From an uncultured Alistipes sp. (GTDB taxonomy: Bacteria; Bacteroidota; Bacteroidia; Bacteroidales; Rikenellaceae): a stretch of DNA of 64,000 nucleotides. Each line of letters begins with the position of its first letter. Positions within the stretch are counted from its first letter, which is position 1. Of the stretch, positions 53,644 through 63,370 are shown piece after piece. Location of the stretch: positions 1-64,000 of the forward strand of contig CALVCS010000001.1 in assembly GCA_944326035.1 (NCBI GenBank), read 5' to 3'. Position numbers and translations under genes: made by a program. The notes below the pieces were generated by a model. It was not told the origin of the DNA and searched no databases. It was given only the letters and a program-made list of their open reading frames with translations.

Positions 53644-55782
53644 TTACAAATTGCGATGCACAAACTCCAAACAGCGTTCCATCAGATGGTGACGACCGCT
53701 CCCCATCCCATGATTCTGGTCGGGATAGATATACATCTCGTACGGTTTATCGTGCTTGATCAGCTGCGTCAGCATCTCATACGTCTGTTGGATATGCACG
53801 TTATCGTCTCCCGTACCGTGAGCGATCAACAACTTGCCTTTGAGCCGATCCGCAAAGAAAATCGGTGAATTCTGGTCATAACCTTCCGGATTTTCGTTCG
53901 GATCGCCATTGTATAGCTCCGTATAGATCGTATCGTAGTAGCGCCAAGAGGTTACCGGAGCCACCGCAATCGCCATCTTAAAGACATCATTCCCCTTCAG
54001 GATACAGTTCAGCGCCATAAAGCCTCCGTAGCTCCATCCGAAGATCCCGATCCGCGTGGAATCGACATACGGTAACGATCCCAAATAACGGGCCGCCGCA
54101 ATCTGATCCTCCGTTTCGTACTTACCCAACTGTTTATAGGTGCACTTCTTAAACGCTTCGCCCCGCAGACCGGTACCCCGTCCATCCACACAAGCGACAA
54201 TATAGCCCTCCTGCACCAACACATCTTCCCAACCCATGCTCCAGGCATCGGCCACCCGTTGCGAACCGGGGCCACTGTACTGGACCATAAAGACCGGATA
54301 ACGTTTCGTCGAGTCGAAATCCACCGGACGGATCATATACCCGTTCAGTTCCAGCCCACAGGGAGCCGTAAAGGTAAAGAACTCTTTGACGGGCACCTGC
54401 CAACGACGCAAGGTATCCTCCAGAGCGGCGTTATCTTCCAAAACCCGCACCAGTTTCCCGTCTCCCGTATGCAACGTCACCCGATTGGGGGTCGTCGTGT
54501 TGGTAAAGTAGGAGATAAAATAGCGGAACCCCTTAGAGGGCGCCACCTGATAGGTCCCATCCCCACCCGTGAGGCATTTCTTATCGCGACCATTGAGGCG
54601 AATCGAATAGAGATCCCGTTTGAGCGGCGAAGCTTCGGCAGAGAGGTAGTAAAGACGGTCGCCTTCCACCCCCAGCACGCCGGTCACTTCCCAATCGCCC
54701 TCGGTAATCCGATTCAGAAAACCCCGTTCGATGCTGTATAAATAGAGATGGGTAAATCCATCCTTTTCGCTGCGAACCACAAACCGGTCGCCATCAGGCA
54801 AGAAGGTCACACACTGTTCGTCGACCCGTTCGATGTAGCGATCGTTCCGTTCGTCGTAGATCACCCGTGTCGCTCCGGGGTCGTCCGCCAACAACAACTC
54901 AAAGTGATTCTGCGGCCGATTCAGACGATAGGCCCACAACGCTCCATTCGTGGTCCATCCGATGCGCGGAATATATTGATCGGTTTCGGGCCCCAGGTCG
55001 ATCTTCGTCCGTCGATCCGACCCCAGGTCATAAACCCAAACCTCCACCACCGAGTTCTCTTCGCCAGCCTTAGGGTATTTGAACGTATAGTTTTCCGGGT
55101 AGAGCCGACCGCCAAAACGATTCATGTTATACTCCTTGACCCGACTCTCGTCGAAACGCATATACGCCAAGCGGGTCCCATCGGGCGACCACTGGAACGC
55201 CCGCGAAAAGCCGAACTCTTCTTCGTAAACCCAATCCGGAATCCCGTTGATGATCCGATTGAAGCATCCGTCGGTCGTCACCCGACGTTCATTGCCCGAC
55301 GCCAAATCGACGACATACAGATCGTTGTTCCGCACGAAGGCTACCCGCGAGGCATCGGGCGAGAAAGTCGCCGCCTGCTGAGGTCCCCCTTCCGAAAGAC
55401 GTTGCAGCGTTCCCGTTTCCCGATCGTAGATCCAGTAATCGGCCGTAAACGAACGGCGATAGATCGGCTTCACCTCCGTCGTCAACAAAATCCGACGTTC
55501 ATCGGCACTGAATGCATAGGCCGTAAAATTCAGTTTCGGTTGCTGGGCCGAAGCATCGAACAGTACGGCCGTTTGCTCGCCACTACGATAACTGTACTGC
55601 ACAATCCGTCCGTCGGCCATCGCCGTATAGTGCAACCCATCGTTCATACTGCGCACGCCTTGCACCGTTTTCGGCACAAAAACACCCTGTCGAAAAGCCT
55701 CATATCCAAAACGAGGCTGCGCGGCACTCGCCTGAGACGAAAAACAGGAGAGCAACCAGGCTACCCATAAAAACTTCTTCAT
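53644..55782 (-). CDS. S9 family peptidase, dipeptidyl peptidase IV
   Basis: Periplasmic serine exopeptidase that removes X-Pro (or X-Ala) dipeptides. The 712-residue protein has a signal peptide (residues 1-20), an eight-bladed beta-propeller with the substrate-amine glutamates in DWVYEEEFGF, and the alpha/beta-hydrolase domain. The triad is S584 in GWSYGG, D659 in GTGDDNVH and H691 in DQNHGMG; the D-to-H spacing of 32 equals that of human DPP4. It supports peptide use by a largely proteolytic organism. It follows nadC by 12 nt. Confidence 0.95.
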   Translation of the reverse strand: MKKFLWVAWLLSCFSSQASAAQPRFGYEAFRQGVFVPKTVQGVRSMNDGLHYTAMADGRIVQYSYRSGEQTAVLFDASAQQPKLNFTAYAFSADERRILLTTEVKPIYRRSFTADYWIYDRETGTLQRLSEGGPQQAATFSPDASRVAFVRNNDLYVVDLASGNERRVTTDGCFNRIINGIPDWVYEEEFGFSRAFQWSPDGTRLAYMRFDESRVKEYNMNRFGGRLYPENYTFKYPKAGEENSVVEVWVYDLGSDRRTKIDLGPETDQYIPRIGWTTNGALWAYRLNRPQNHFELLLADDPGATRVIYDERNDRYIERVDEQCVTFLPDGDRFVVRSEKDGFTHLYLYSIERGFLNRITEGDWEVTGVLGVEGDRLYYLSAEASPLKRDLYSIRLNGRDKKCLTGGDGTYQVAPSKGFRYFISYFTNTTTPNRVTLHTGDGKLVRVLEDNAALEDTLRRWQVPVKEFFTFTAPCGLELNGYMIRPVDFDSTKRYPVFMVQYSGPGSQRVADAWSMGWEDVLVQEGYIVACVDGRGTGLRGEAFKKCTYKQLGKYETEDQIAAARYLGSLPYVDSTRIGIFGWSYGGFMALNCILKGNDVFKMAIAVAPVTSWRYYDTIYTELYNGDPNENPEGYDQNSPIFFADRLKGKLLIAHGTGDDNVHIQQTYEMLTQLIKHDKPYEMYIYPDQNHGMGSGRHHLMERCLEFVHRNL

Positions 55783-55794
55783 GTTGTCTCTTTT

Positions 55795-56646
55795 TTAAAT
55801 CGCTTTCAGACTCAGGTCGAGACTCTTGATCTGATGGGTCAGGGCCCCCACCGAAATGTAATCCACCCCACACTCTGCGTATTCCCGCAAATTGTCGAGG
55901 GTAATCCCTCCCGACGACTCGATTTCGATCCGGCCATCGATCAGGGCCACCGCCTCCCGCGTCTGCGCCGGAGAGAAGTTGTCCAGCATGATCCGATCAC
56001 AGCCTCCGGCCGCAAATACCTCCCGAATGTCATCCAACGAACGGACTTCCACTTCGATTTTGATCTGTTTTCCCTTTTCCTGGAGATACTGGCGCGTTTT
56101 GGTCAGGGCCGCGGTGATTCCTCCCGCAAAGTCGATGTGATTATCTTTCAAGATCACCATGTCGAACAGCCCCATACGGTGGTTCTCTCCCCCACCCAAT
56201 TTCACAGCCATCTTATCCAGCACCCGCATCCCGGGGGTCGTTTTCCGGGTATCGAGCACCTTGGTCTTCAGACCTTCCAGCCGCTTTACATACACAGCCG
56301 TCTGCGTGGCGACCCCACTCATGCGCTGCATGATATTGAGCAGAATCCGTTCAGCCTGCAACAACGAAATCACGCGCCCCTCTACATAAAAAGCGATATC
56401 TCCTTTTCGAATCGGAGCCCCGTCTTCCAGGATCTTTTCCATGCGCACTTCCGGATCGAGGCGGCGCAGGATCATCTCCGCCACTTCGACACCCGCCAAA
56501 ATGCCATCTTGTTTCACCAATAACTTCATGCGACCCCGTTCACCGGCCGGAATGCACGCCAACGAGGAGTGATCGCCATCCCCGATATCTTCACGAATGG
56601 CCAGGTCGATCAAATCCTCTACAAAAGGGAGATACTCTTTTTTCAT
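55795..56646 (-). CDS. nadC: Nicotinate-nucleotide pyrophosphorylase (quinolinate phosphoribosyltransferase)
   Basis: Converts quinolinate and PRPP to nicotinate mononucleotide, third step of NAD synthesis from aspartate. The 283-residue protein has DTRKTTPGMRVLDKMAVKLGGGENHRMGLFDMVILKDNH-type sequence around residues 130-170, with the Lys/Arg/His residues that bind quinolinate, and ESSGGITLDNL plus SVGALTH near the end for phosphate. It works with nadB at 42529. First gene of a unit with the DPP IV gene. Confidence 0.95.
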   Translation of the reverse strand: MKKEYLPFVEDLIDLAIREDIGDGDHSSLACIPAGERGRMKLLVKQDGILAGVEVAEMILRRLDPEVRMEKILEDGAPIRKGDIAFYVEGRVISLLQAERILLNIMQRMSGVATQTAVYVKRLEGLKTKVLDTRKTTPGMRVLDKMAVKLGGGENHRMGLFDMVILKDNHIDFAGGITAALTKTRQYLQEKGKQIKIEVEVRSLDDIREVFAAGGCDRIMLDNFSPAQTREAVALIDGRIEIESSGGITLDNLREYAECGVDYISVGALTHQIKSLDLSLKAI

Positions 56647-56682
56647 ATGCGGTAAATTTTACGATCGTATTTTCCGATTCGA

Positions 56683-56690
56683 CAAAGGTA
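56683..56690 (-). promoter_or_regulatory. -7 element for the nadC unit
   Basis: TACCTTTG on the minus strand fully matches TAnnTTTG, 36 nt before the nadC ATG. Confidence 0.6.
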
Positions 56691-56862
56691 AAAAAACCCC
56701 CCTACAATTAAAAGCCGGGGATTCCGAAAACCCGCTTTCAGACCCACCCGAAAGACAAAGTTTCAATTCATTAATATATCCACCTCAAAAATTAAAAACT
56801 GAAATATCTTTACCTTCAACAGATTACAATTGAACCCGAGCGACGCATTTCTTGTCCAAAAA

Positions 56863-56893
56863 TTGCCAAGCTGTCCATATTTTTTTACTTTTG
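56863..56893 (+). promoter_or_regulatory. Promoter of the ilv operon
   Basis: TTG at 56863-56865 (-33) and TACTTTTG at 56886-56893 (-7) are separated by 20 nt, a good Bacteroidota promoter. It implies a leader of about 230 nt before ilvD. Confidence 0.6.
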
Positions 56894-56951
56894 TTTATAA
56901 AATTAACACGTCGCTCCAATTTCAACAGGTTTGTCAACGGCATTTTGGCCA

Positions 56952-57026
56952 ATGTTATCCATTGATTTTCAGCTACGAAATGATTTTTTCACCGTTTTGA
57001 GCATCACAAGTTGCCCCAAAACGTAA
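56952..57026 (+). CDS. Possible leader peptide of the ilv operon
   Basis: A 24-codon frame between the promoter and ilvD: it starts [10 protein letters not shown] and contains TVLSI, so 6 of 24 residues are Leu, Ile or Val. That composition recalls leader peptides that attenuate branched-chain operons. No convincing terminator follows it before ilvD, and the enrichment may be chance. Confidence 0.25.
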   Translation: MLSIDFQLRNDFFTVLSITSCPKT

Positions 57027-57132
57027 AAAACGGTCGAAATTATTTCCCTATCTTGTCCAACGAGTCGGGAAAATCGGACTCCACCGTCAGATCGCCCGAC
57101 CACCACGCCGAGGAAGAGAAAAAACGAAAGAA

Positions 57133-58941
57133 ATGAAACCACTCAGAAGTCAAACAACCACCCAGGGGCGCAAAATGGCTGGAGCCAGAAGCCTTTGGCG
57201 AGCCAACGGAATGAAAGACGAGCAAATGAACCAACCGGTCATTGCCATCGTCAATTCATTCACGCAGTTCGTCCCGGGTCACGTCCACCTGCACCGCATC
57301 GGGCAGCAGGTCAAGAGGTGGATCGAACAAGAGGGTTGTTTCGCCGCTGAGTTCAACACCATCGCCATCGACGACGGAATCGCCATGGGACATGACGGCA
57401 TGCTCTACTCGCTGCCCTCCCGCGACCTGATCGCCGACAGCGTGGAATACATGTGCAACGCCCATCGGGCCGACGCCATGATCTGCATCTCCAACTGCGA
57501 CAAAATTACCCCGGGAATGCTCATGGCCGCCATGCGTCTCAATATTCCCGCCATTTTCGTCTCGGGAGGACCCATGGAGGCCGGACATCTCGACGGAAAA
57601 GAGTACGACCTGATCGATGCCATGGTCCAGGGAGCCGATCCGACGGTCTCCGACAGCCATCTCACCGCCGTGGAACGGGCTGCCTGTCCAACGTGCGGCT
57701 CCTGCTCGGGCATGTTTACGGCCAACTCCATGAACTGCTTGTGCGAAGCCTTGGGCCTCGCGCTGCCCGGCAACGGAACCCTGATCGCCACCCACGCCCT
57801 GCGCAAAAAGTTGTTCCGCCAAGCCGCCAAACAGATCGTACGCAACGCACGCGCCTACTATTTCGATGACGACGAATCCGTCCTGCCTCGCTCCATCGCC
57901 ACTCGGGCGGCCTTCCTCAATGCCATGTCGATGGATATCGCCATGGGAGGATCTTCTAACACTGTGCTGCACCTGCTGGCCATTGCTCAAGAAGCCGGTG
58001 TCGACTTCACCATGGCCGATATCGACCGCTTGTCCCGTCGGATTCCCGTTCTCTGCAAAGTAGCACCCAACTCACACTATCATATTCAGGATGTCAACCG
58101 TGCGGGAGGCATCTTATCCATTCTGGGGTTGCTCGATCGGGCATGGTTGATCGACCACTCTGTCCGTCGAGTCGACTACCCCTCCCTGAAAGAGGCGATC
58201 GAAGCCAACGACCTGCTGAGCCCACGGGTTTCTCGCGAAGCCCAAAAACGCGCCCTGGCCGCTCCAGGGGGCAAGTTTAACCTCACGTTGGGCTCGCAAA
58301 ACAACCAATACGCCGGTCCCGATACCGACCGGCGTGAGGGGTGTATCCGCGATCTCGATCATCCCTATCTCCAAGATGGCGGACTGGCCGTTCTGTTCGG
58401 CAATATCGCCCAAAACGGTTGTATCGTCAAAACCGCCGGCGTCGACCCTTCGATTCTGCGTTTCGAAGGCAAAGCCCGTGTATTCGAATCGCAGGAAGCG
58501 GCTTGTGCCGGTATTCTGGGCGGGAAAGTACAGGCTGGCGACGTCGTCATCATCCGCTATGAAGGTCCCAAAGGAGGTCCCGGTATGCAGGAAATGCTCT
58601 ATCCGACTTCCTACCTGAAAAGCGTCAAACTGGACAAAGCCTGTGCACTGGTCACCGACGGACGTTTCTCGGGAGGTACTTCGGGCCTCTCGATCGGACA
58701 CGTCTCGCCCGAAGCCGCCGCAGGCGGCACCATCGCCCTCGTCCACGACGACGACCCTATTCTCATCGACATTCCCAACCGCAGTATTAACGTACTGCTA
58801 TCCGACCACGAACTGGAACTACGACGACTATCCGTCCTTCGTTACGAACCGCAAGGCAGAAATCGAGTCATTAGCAAGGCCCTCAAGGCCTATGCATCCC
58901 TGGTCAGCTCGGCCGACAAAGGCGGTATTCGCGAAATCTAA
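57133..58941 (+). CDS. ilvD: Dihydroxy-acid dehydratase
   Basis: Fe-S enzyme that dehydrates dihydroxy-acids to the 2-oxo acids leading to valine, leucine and isoleucine. The 602-residue protein carries the cluster-ligand motifs [12 protein letters not shown] (about residues 116-127) and [19 protein letters not shown] (about 184-202), and the C-terminal [20 protein letters not shown]. Three conserved cysteines suggest a cluster shared with the oxygen-sensitive 4Fe-4S type. First gene of ilvDBNC, after a long leader. Confidence 0.97.
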   Translation: MKPLRSQTTTQGRKMAGARSLWRANGMKDEQMNQPVIAIVNSFTQFVPGHVHLHRIGQQVKRWIEQEGCFAAEFNTIAIDDGIAMGHDGMLYSLPSRDLIADSVEYMCNAHRADAMICISNCDKITPGMLMAAMRLNIPAIFVSGGPMEAGHLDGKEYDLIDAMVQGADPTVSDSHLTAVERAACPTCGSCSGMFTANSMNCLCEALGLALPGNGTLIATHALRKKLFRQAAKQIVRNARAYYFDDDESVLPRSIATRAAFLNAMSMDIAMGGSSNTVLHLLAIAQEAGVDFTMADIDRLSRRIPVLCKVAPNSHYHIQDVNRAGGILSILGLLDRAWLIDHSVRRVDYPSLKEAIEANDLLSPRVSREAQKRALAAPGGKFNLTLGSQNNQYAGPDTDRREGCIRDLDHPYLQDGGLAVLFGNIAQNGCIVKTAGVDPSILRFEGKARVFESQEAACAGILGGKVQAGDVVIIRYEGPKGGPGMQEMLYPTSYLKSVKLDKACALVTDGRFSGGTSGLSIGHVSPEAAAGGTIALVHDDDPILIDIPNRSINVLLSDHELELRRLSVLRYEPQGRNRVISKALKAYASLVSSADKGGIREI

Positions 58942-58995
58942 TCGCTGAGCGACACTCTTCCCGGTTCGATCTTTTCATTTTCAAAATTTTACATC

Positions 58996-60696
58996 ATGGC
59001 AACCACAAAACGCGTCAAAGGAGCGGAAGCTCTGCTGCTGTCTTTACTGGCAGAGGGAACCGATACCATATTCGGTTATCCGGGCGGTCAGGTGATCCCC
59101 GTCTACGACCACTTATACGACTACCGCGACCGAATACACCATATTCTCACCCGCCACGAACAGGGGGCCGTACATGCCGCTCAGGGCTATGCCCGGGCGA
59201 CCGGCCGCGTCGGCGTCTGCCTGGCCACCTCGGGCCCCGGAGCGACAAACCTCGTCACCGGTATCGCCGATGCCATGCTCGACTCGACACCGCTGGTCTG
59301 CATCACTGGCCAAGTGCCCTCCACACTATTGGGCTCCGACGCGTTTCAAGAGGCCGATACCATCAGCATGACCATGCCGATCTCAAAATGGAACTTCCAG
59401 GTGACCCAGGCCAGCGAAATCCCGCACGCCATCGCCAAAGCGTTCTATATCGCCCGTTCGGGACGTCCGGGCCCTGTGGTGATCGACTTCACCAAAGACG
59501 CCCAAGTCGGCGAGGTCGACTTCGAGTATGAGCCCTGCCTCTATCTGAGAAGCTATCATCCGAAACCGGATCTCGATCCCGAGGCCATCGATCGGGCCAT
59601 CGACATGATCAATGCCGCTGAACGTCCGCTGTTGCTGGTCGGTCAGGGGGTCAAGTTGGCCGGTGCCGAAAGCGCTCTGCTCGAACTGGCCGAAGCCGCC
59701 GGCATTCCGATGGGCGAGACCTTGATGGGCATCTCCGCCGTACCCAACGACCATCCGCTCTTTATCGGCAACCTGGGGATGCACGGCAATCTGGCCGCCA
59801 ACGAAATGACCCAACAGAGCGATCTGATTATCGCCGTGGGCATGCGTTTCAGCGACCGGGTAACCGGCGATGTCAGCACCTATGCACCGAACGCCCAAAT
59901 TATTCAAATCGATATCGACGCCGCCGAATTAGGCAAAAACGTACCCGTCGCGCTGCCCATTCACGCCGACGCCCGTGAAGTGCTCGAAGCCCTTAAACCC
60001 GGCATTCTCCGCCGCGATCACTCGCAATGGATGGAGCTGGCCCGCCGTAAACAGGCCGAAGAGCAACGGGAAGTCATCGACCCGGCATTGGATCCCACCT
60101 TGGAGCATATCACCATGTGCCGTGCGATCCATGCGTTGGCCGAGGCCGAAAAAGGCGAAGCCGTTATCGTTACGGATGTGGGTCAAAACCAAATGTTCAG
60201 CGCCCGCTATTCCCGCTTCAAAAAGACCCGCAGCTTCATCACCTCGGGTGGTTTAGGCACCATGGGCTTCGGTCTGCCGGCGGCTATGGGGGCCAAGTTA
60301 GGGGTTCCGGACCGCGATGTCGTAGCCGTACTGGGGGACGGAGGTTTTCAAATGTGTATCCAGGAGCTGGGAACCATCATGCAAAATAAGATCGGCCTGA
60401 AGATCATCGTCCTCAATAACACCTATCTGGGCATGGTCCGGCAATGGCAACAACTTTTCTGGAACCGGCGCTACTCGTTCACCGAGCTGGAAAACCCCGA
60501 TTTCCCGGCCGTAGCCCGGGCTTATGGTATCCCGGCCGAACGCGTATCCGATCCGCAAGAACTGGATGCTGCCATCGATCGTCTGGTCAAAGCTCCGGGG
60601 GCCTATTTTCTGGAAATCGTCGTCCGTCCGGAAGAAAACGTCTTTCCGATGGTACCTGCCGGTGCCTCGCTGTCCAACATCCTCTGTAAAGCGTAA
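58996..60696 (+). CDS. ilvB: Acetolactate synthase large subunit
   Basis: ThDP enzyme that condenses pyruvate with pyruvate or 2-oxobutyrate, first common step of the branched-chain pathway. The 566-residue protein has the activating Glu in RHEQGAVHAAQGYARA, FAD-binding sequence mid-chain, and the ThDP motif GDGGFQMCIQEL through LNN (about residues 446-475). It is coupled to its regulatory subunit ilvN, which starts 4 nt after the stop. Confidence 0.97.
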   Translation: MATTKRVKGAEALLLSLLAEGTDTIFGYPGGQVIPVYDHLYDYRDRIHHILTRHEQGAVHAAQGYARATGRVGVCLATSGPGATNLVTGIADAMLDSTPLVCITGQVPSTLLGSDAFQEADTISMTMPISKWNFQVTQASEIPHAIAKAFYIARSGRPGPVVIDFTKDAQVGEVDFEYEPCLYLRSYHPKPDLDPEAIDRAIDMINAAERPLLLVGQGVKLAGAESALLELAEAAGIPMGETLMGISAVPNDHPLFIGNLGMHGNLAANEMTQQSDLIIAVGMRFSDRVTGDVSTYAPNAQIIQIDIDAAELGKNVPVALPIHADAREVLEALKPGILRRDHSQWMELARRKQAEEQREVIDPALDPTLEHITMCRAIHALAEAEKGEAVIVTDVGQNQMFSARYSRFKKTRSFITSGGLGTMGFGLPAAMGAKLGVPDRDVVAVLGDGGFQMCIQELGTIMQNKIGLKIIVLNNTYLGMVRQWQQLFWNRRYSFTELENPDFPAVARAYGIPAERVSDPQELDAAIDRLVKAPGAYFLEIVVRPEENVFPMVPAGASLSNILCKA

Positions 60697-60700
60697 TATT

Positions 60701-61225
60701 ATGGTCAAAGAATATATCGTTATCGCCTTCACCGAAAACCAAATCGGAGTGCTCAACCGCATCACCGCCCTCTATCTGCGGCGGAAAATCAACATCGAAA
60801 GCCTCAAAGTCTCCGAATCTTCCATCAAGGGGATCAGTATGTTCGTCATTTCGGCCTTTACAACCGCCGAGATCATCGACAAACTGGTGAAACAACTGCG
60901 CAACATCATCGACGTCATCCAGGTGGAATATTACACCGATGAAGAGCTGATTACCCAGGAAATCGCCCTGTATAAAATTGCCACCAAACTCTTCCGCCAA
61001 AACGGAGCCACCGACCGGATCGTTCGGGAATGGAACGCCCGCATCATCGAAATCAATCCGTCGTATGTGGTGGTGGAAAAGACCGGTACGCGAGACGAAA
61101 TCGAGCAGATGCGCAAAGAGTTCGAACGACAGGGGCTGTTACAAGAGTTTACCCGCTCGGGGAGCGTCGTGCTGCACCGCGAACCCTGGGAACAAAAATT
61201 ACCGAATTCCATTAACGTACAATAA
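60701..61225 (+). CDS. ilvN: Acetolactate synthase small subunit
   Basis: Regulatory subunit that stimulates IlvB and gives feedback inhibition by valine. The 174-residue protein has the N-terminal ACT domain (VIAFTENQIGVLNRITALYLRRKINIE, with the Asn/Gly valine-binding turn) and the longer C-terminal regulatory domain (from about residue 80). I chose the ATG at 60701; the open frame from 60524 overlaps ilvB and is spurious there. Confidence 0.95.
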   Translation: MVKEYIVIAFTENQIGVLNRITALYLRRKINIESLKVSESSIKGISMFVISAFTTAEIIDKLVKQLRNIIDVIQVEYYTDEELITQEIALYKIATKLFRQNGATDRIVREWNARIIEINPSYVVVEKTGTRDEIEQMRKEFERQGLLQEFTRSGSVVLHREPWEQKLPNSINVQ

Positions 61226-61246
61226 CCACCTAAAAAACAAACAACT

Positions 61247-62299
61247 ATGGCAAAGATGATTTTTGGGGGTGTGGAAGAAAACGTGGTCACCCGCGACGAA
61301 TTCCCCCTGAGCAAAGCGCTCGATACACTCAAAGATGAAACTATCGCCGTACTCGGTTACGGGGTTCAAGGCCCCGGACAATCGCTGAACCTCAAAGACA
61401 ACGGATTCAACGTGATCGTCGGCCAACGCAAAAACTCCAAAAGCTGGGACAAAGCCGTCGCTGACGGATGGGTTCCGGGCGAAACCCTGTTCGAAATCGA
61501 AGAGGCCTGCAAACGCGGGACCATTATCCAATACCTGCTCTCTGACGCCGCTCAGATCGCCCTCTGGCCCACCGTCAAAAAACATTTGACACCCGGCAAG
61601 GCGCTCTATTTCTCGCACGGTTTCGGAGCCACCTACGCCGACCGGACCGGCATCGTTCCGCCGAAAGACGTGGATGTTATTCTCGTCGCCCCCAAAGGTT
61701 CGGGTACCTCTCTGCGACGGCTTTTCCTCGAAGGTCGTGGACTCAACTCCAGCTACGCCATTCTGCAAGATGCAACGGGTAAAGCCTGGGATCGGGTCAT
61801 CGCGCTGGGCATCGGTATCGGCTCGGGCTATCTGTTCGAAACCACTTTCGAAAAAGAGGTTTACTCCGACCTGACCGGTGAACGCGGTACCCTGATGGGC
61901 GCTATTCAGGGGCTGTTTGCCGCCCAATATCAGGTATTGCGCGAAAACGGCCATACGCCCTCGGAAGCCTTCAATGAAACCATCGAAGAATTGACCCAAA
62001 GCCTGATGCCGTTGGTGGCTGAAAACGGTATGGACTGGATGTATGCCAACTGTTCGACGACCGCTCAACGGGGAGCCTTGGATTGGTGGAAACCGTTCCG
62101 GGACGCCACGTTGCCGGTTTTCCGCAAACTCTATGCGGAAGTTGCCTCCGGTCACGAAGCTCAACGCTCCATCGATGCCAACAGCAAACCCGACTATCGG
62201 GCCGGTCTGGAAGCCGAATTGAAAGAGCTGCGAGAAAGCGAAATGTGGCAAGCCGGCGCCACGGTACGCGACCTGCGTCCGGAACGCAGCAAAAAATAG
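61247..62299 (+). CDS. ilvC: Ketol-acid reductoisomerase
   Basis: Isomerises and reduces acetolactate or acetohydroxybutyrate with NADPH and Mg. The 350-residue class I protein has the Rossmann loop VLGYGVQGPGQSLNLKDNG, then VGQRKNSKSWDKA, whose Arg and Ser suggest NADPH use. VAPKGSGTSLR and the C-terminal Glu-rich knotted domain hold the Mg ligands. In Bacteroides an acyl-ACP thioesterase gene often lies between ilvN and ilvC; here the gap is only 21 nt and the gene is missing. Confidence 0.96.
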   Translation: MAKMIFGGVEENVVTRDEFPLSKALDTLKDETIAVLGYGVQGPGQSLNLKDNGFNVIVGQRKNSKSWDKAVADGWVPGETLFEIEEACKRGTIIQYLLSDAAQIALWPTVKKHLTPGKALYFSHGFGATYADRTGIVPPKDVDVILVAPKGSGTSLRRLFLEGRGLNSSYAILQDATGKAWDRVIALGIGIGSGYLFETTFEKEVYSDLTGERGTLMGAIQGLFAAQYQVLRENGHTPSEAFNETIEELTQSLMPLVAENGMDWMYANCSTTAQRGALDWWKPFRDATLPVFRKLYAEVASGHEAQRSIDANSKPDYRAGLEAELKELRESEMWQAGATVRDLRPERSKK

Positions 62300-62323
62300 A
62301 CTTCTGCCACCAGCCTAATGCAC

Positions 62324-62352
62324 AAAAAGCTGCCCTTCAGGGGCAGCTTTTT
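62324..62352 (+). terminator. Terminator of ilvDBNC
   Basis: A perfect 12-bp stem (AAAAAGCTGCCC, 62324-62335, with 62341-62352), a TTCAG loop and a T-rich flank, 24 nt past the ilvC stop. Confidence 0.9.
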
Positions 62353-62406
62353 ATTTAACTCATGATCCTAAGAAAGCGTCTTCTCTAACTTCTCCTCCCC
62401 TTTGCC

Positions 62407-63198
62407 CTAATCCAAGGCCGGAAGGCCCTGTTTTTTCCAGAAGGCTCGTGATTTACGCTTATTAAACCCATGGCAACCGAACGGCAATCGATATCCGTTG
62501 AGTCGGTAACATAAAGCCGGATAAGTATCGAACGCAAAAGCCAGGGCCTCTTCCAACGAGGGCGTTTTAAATGTCGGTTCCAAACGCAGAGCTTCGACCG
62601 CAAAAAAGACATCTTCATAGTAGCGCGGATAAGCCGACCGTTGCACATAGTAGGCAACCCGATCCGCATGACGCCGCAACAGCGCCGCAATCGTCCGTGT
62701 CCGGCGCAACGAAAAGCCGCCATTCCCTACCTTACCTCGACACGCATGCCGATCATCCACCGTTTTCTCGGCGGCCATCATACGGGTCTTCAGAGCCGAG
62801 CAGAATTGATAAAGCGGATGACGGTAGATGGGGCGAATCGGCCACGGAGCGCCTACGTAATCATAGTCCCGATCGAGCCAAACCGACAGCTCGTCCCGAA
62901 ACACCCAGGCATCCAATTGATACAATAACAGATAATCCCACGCTTCGAAACGTTCATAAAATTCCGAGGAGAGCATCAGCTCATTATACGCCACTTTGCT
63001 GGCAAAATACCGGGCTGCAAAACGTTCGACACGCATCGGCGAGAAGTGCTGGAGCAACGGGTCCAGGTCCAAGCCTTCCGGAGCCATAAAAACGATCGGA
63101 TAACGATGTAAAACAGAGAAACAACAAGCCAATGATGCTCGTTCCTCCGCGGAAAGAGCGGTTTTATAGACTGGAATAACAATCACTGCCGAGGCCAT
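62407..63198 (-). CDS. DUF5672 family protein, probable glycosyltransferase-like
   Basis: A 263-residue soluble protein that opens MASAVIVIPVYKTALSAEE, a beta-strand start like that of GT-A glycosyltransferases. It has WDYLLLYQLDAWVFRDEL (a possible DxD-like acidic site), YDYVGAPWP, GNGGFSLRR and YPRYYEDVFF, the recurrent DUF5672 motifs. It likely modifies a surface polysaccharide, by analogy with relatives. I chose the ATG at 63198 because a promoter element lies at 63261-63268; the longer frame to 63405 crosses it. Its 5' end is partly duplicated upstream (63318-63357). Confidence 0.85.
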   Translation of the reverse strand: MASAVIVIPVYKTALSAEERASLACCFSVLHRYPIVFMAPEGLDLDPLLQHFSPMRVERFAARYFASKVAYNELMLSSEFYERFEAWDYLLLYQLDAWVFRDELSVWLDRDYDYVGAPWPIRPIYRHPLYQFCSALKTRMMAAEKTVDDRHACRGKVGNGGFSLRRTRTIAALLRRHADRVAYYVQRSAYPRYYEDVFFAVEALRLEPTFKTPSLEEALAFAFDTYPALCYRLNGYRLPFGCHGFNKRKSRAFWKKQGLPALD

Positions 63199-63220
63199 AG
63201 ACGCAAGATCAAGCGAAGAA
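63181..63220. repeat. 40-nt imperfect direct repeat, copy 1
   Basis: It covers the start codon and first codons of the DUF5672 gene. It matches 63318-63357 at 34 of 40 positions by eye, in the same orientation. Confidence 0.75.
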
Positions 63221-63260
63221 ATAAAACAGAGCTTCTCCTCCTGAGAGGATCCTACAGCCA

Positions 63261-63268
63261 CAAAGATA
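63261..63268 (-). promoter_or_regulatory. -7 element for the DUF5672 gene
   Basis: TATCTTTG on the minus strand fully matches TAnnTTTG, 62 nt before the ATG at 63198. Confidence 0.65.
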
Positions 63269-63317
63269 ACAATTTCCCTGAACGATCCAATTGAAAGGTC
63301 TTGGCGGCAGCCGGAGA

Positions 63318-63357
63318 AATCACGGCCGAGGCCATCGCCGCAAGATTCAGCAAAGAA
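63318..63357. repeat. 40-nt imperfect direct repeat, copy 2
   Basis: A second copy of the DUF5672 gene start in the gap before cdaA ends. It carries its own ATG (63333-63335, minus strand), reading MASAVISPAAAKT before a stop at 63252, against MASAVIVIPVYKT in copy 1. Confidence 0.75.
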
Positions 63358-63370
63358 AACGGCTCTCTCG

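Larger units (their letters stand above)
56691..57132. other. Long ilv leader region
   Basis: A non-coding AT-rich gap that carries the ilv promoter (56863-56893) and a leader of about 230 nt with a 24-codon open frame (56952-57026). A second, weaker -7-like element (TATCTTGT) lies near 57049. I see no T-box. Confidence 0.5.
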
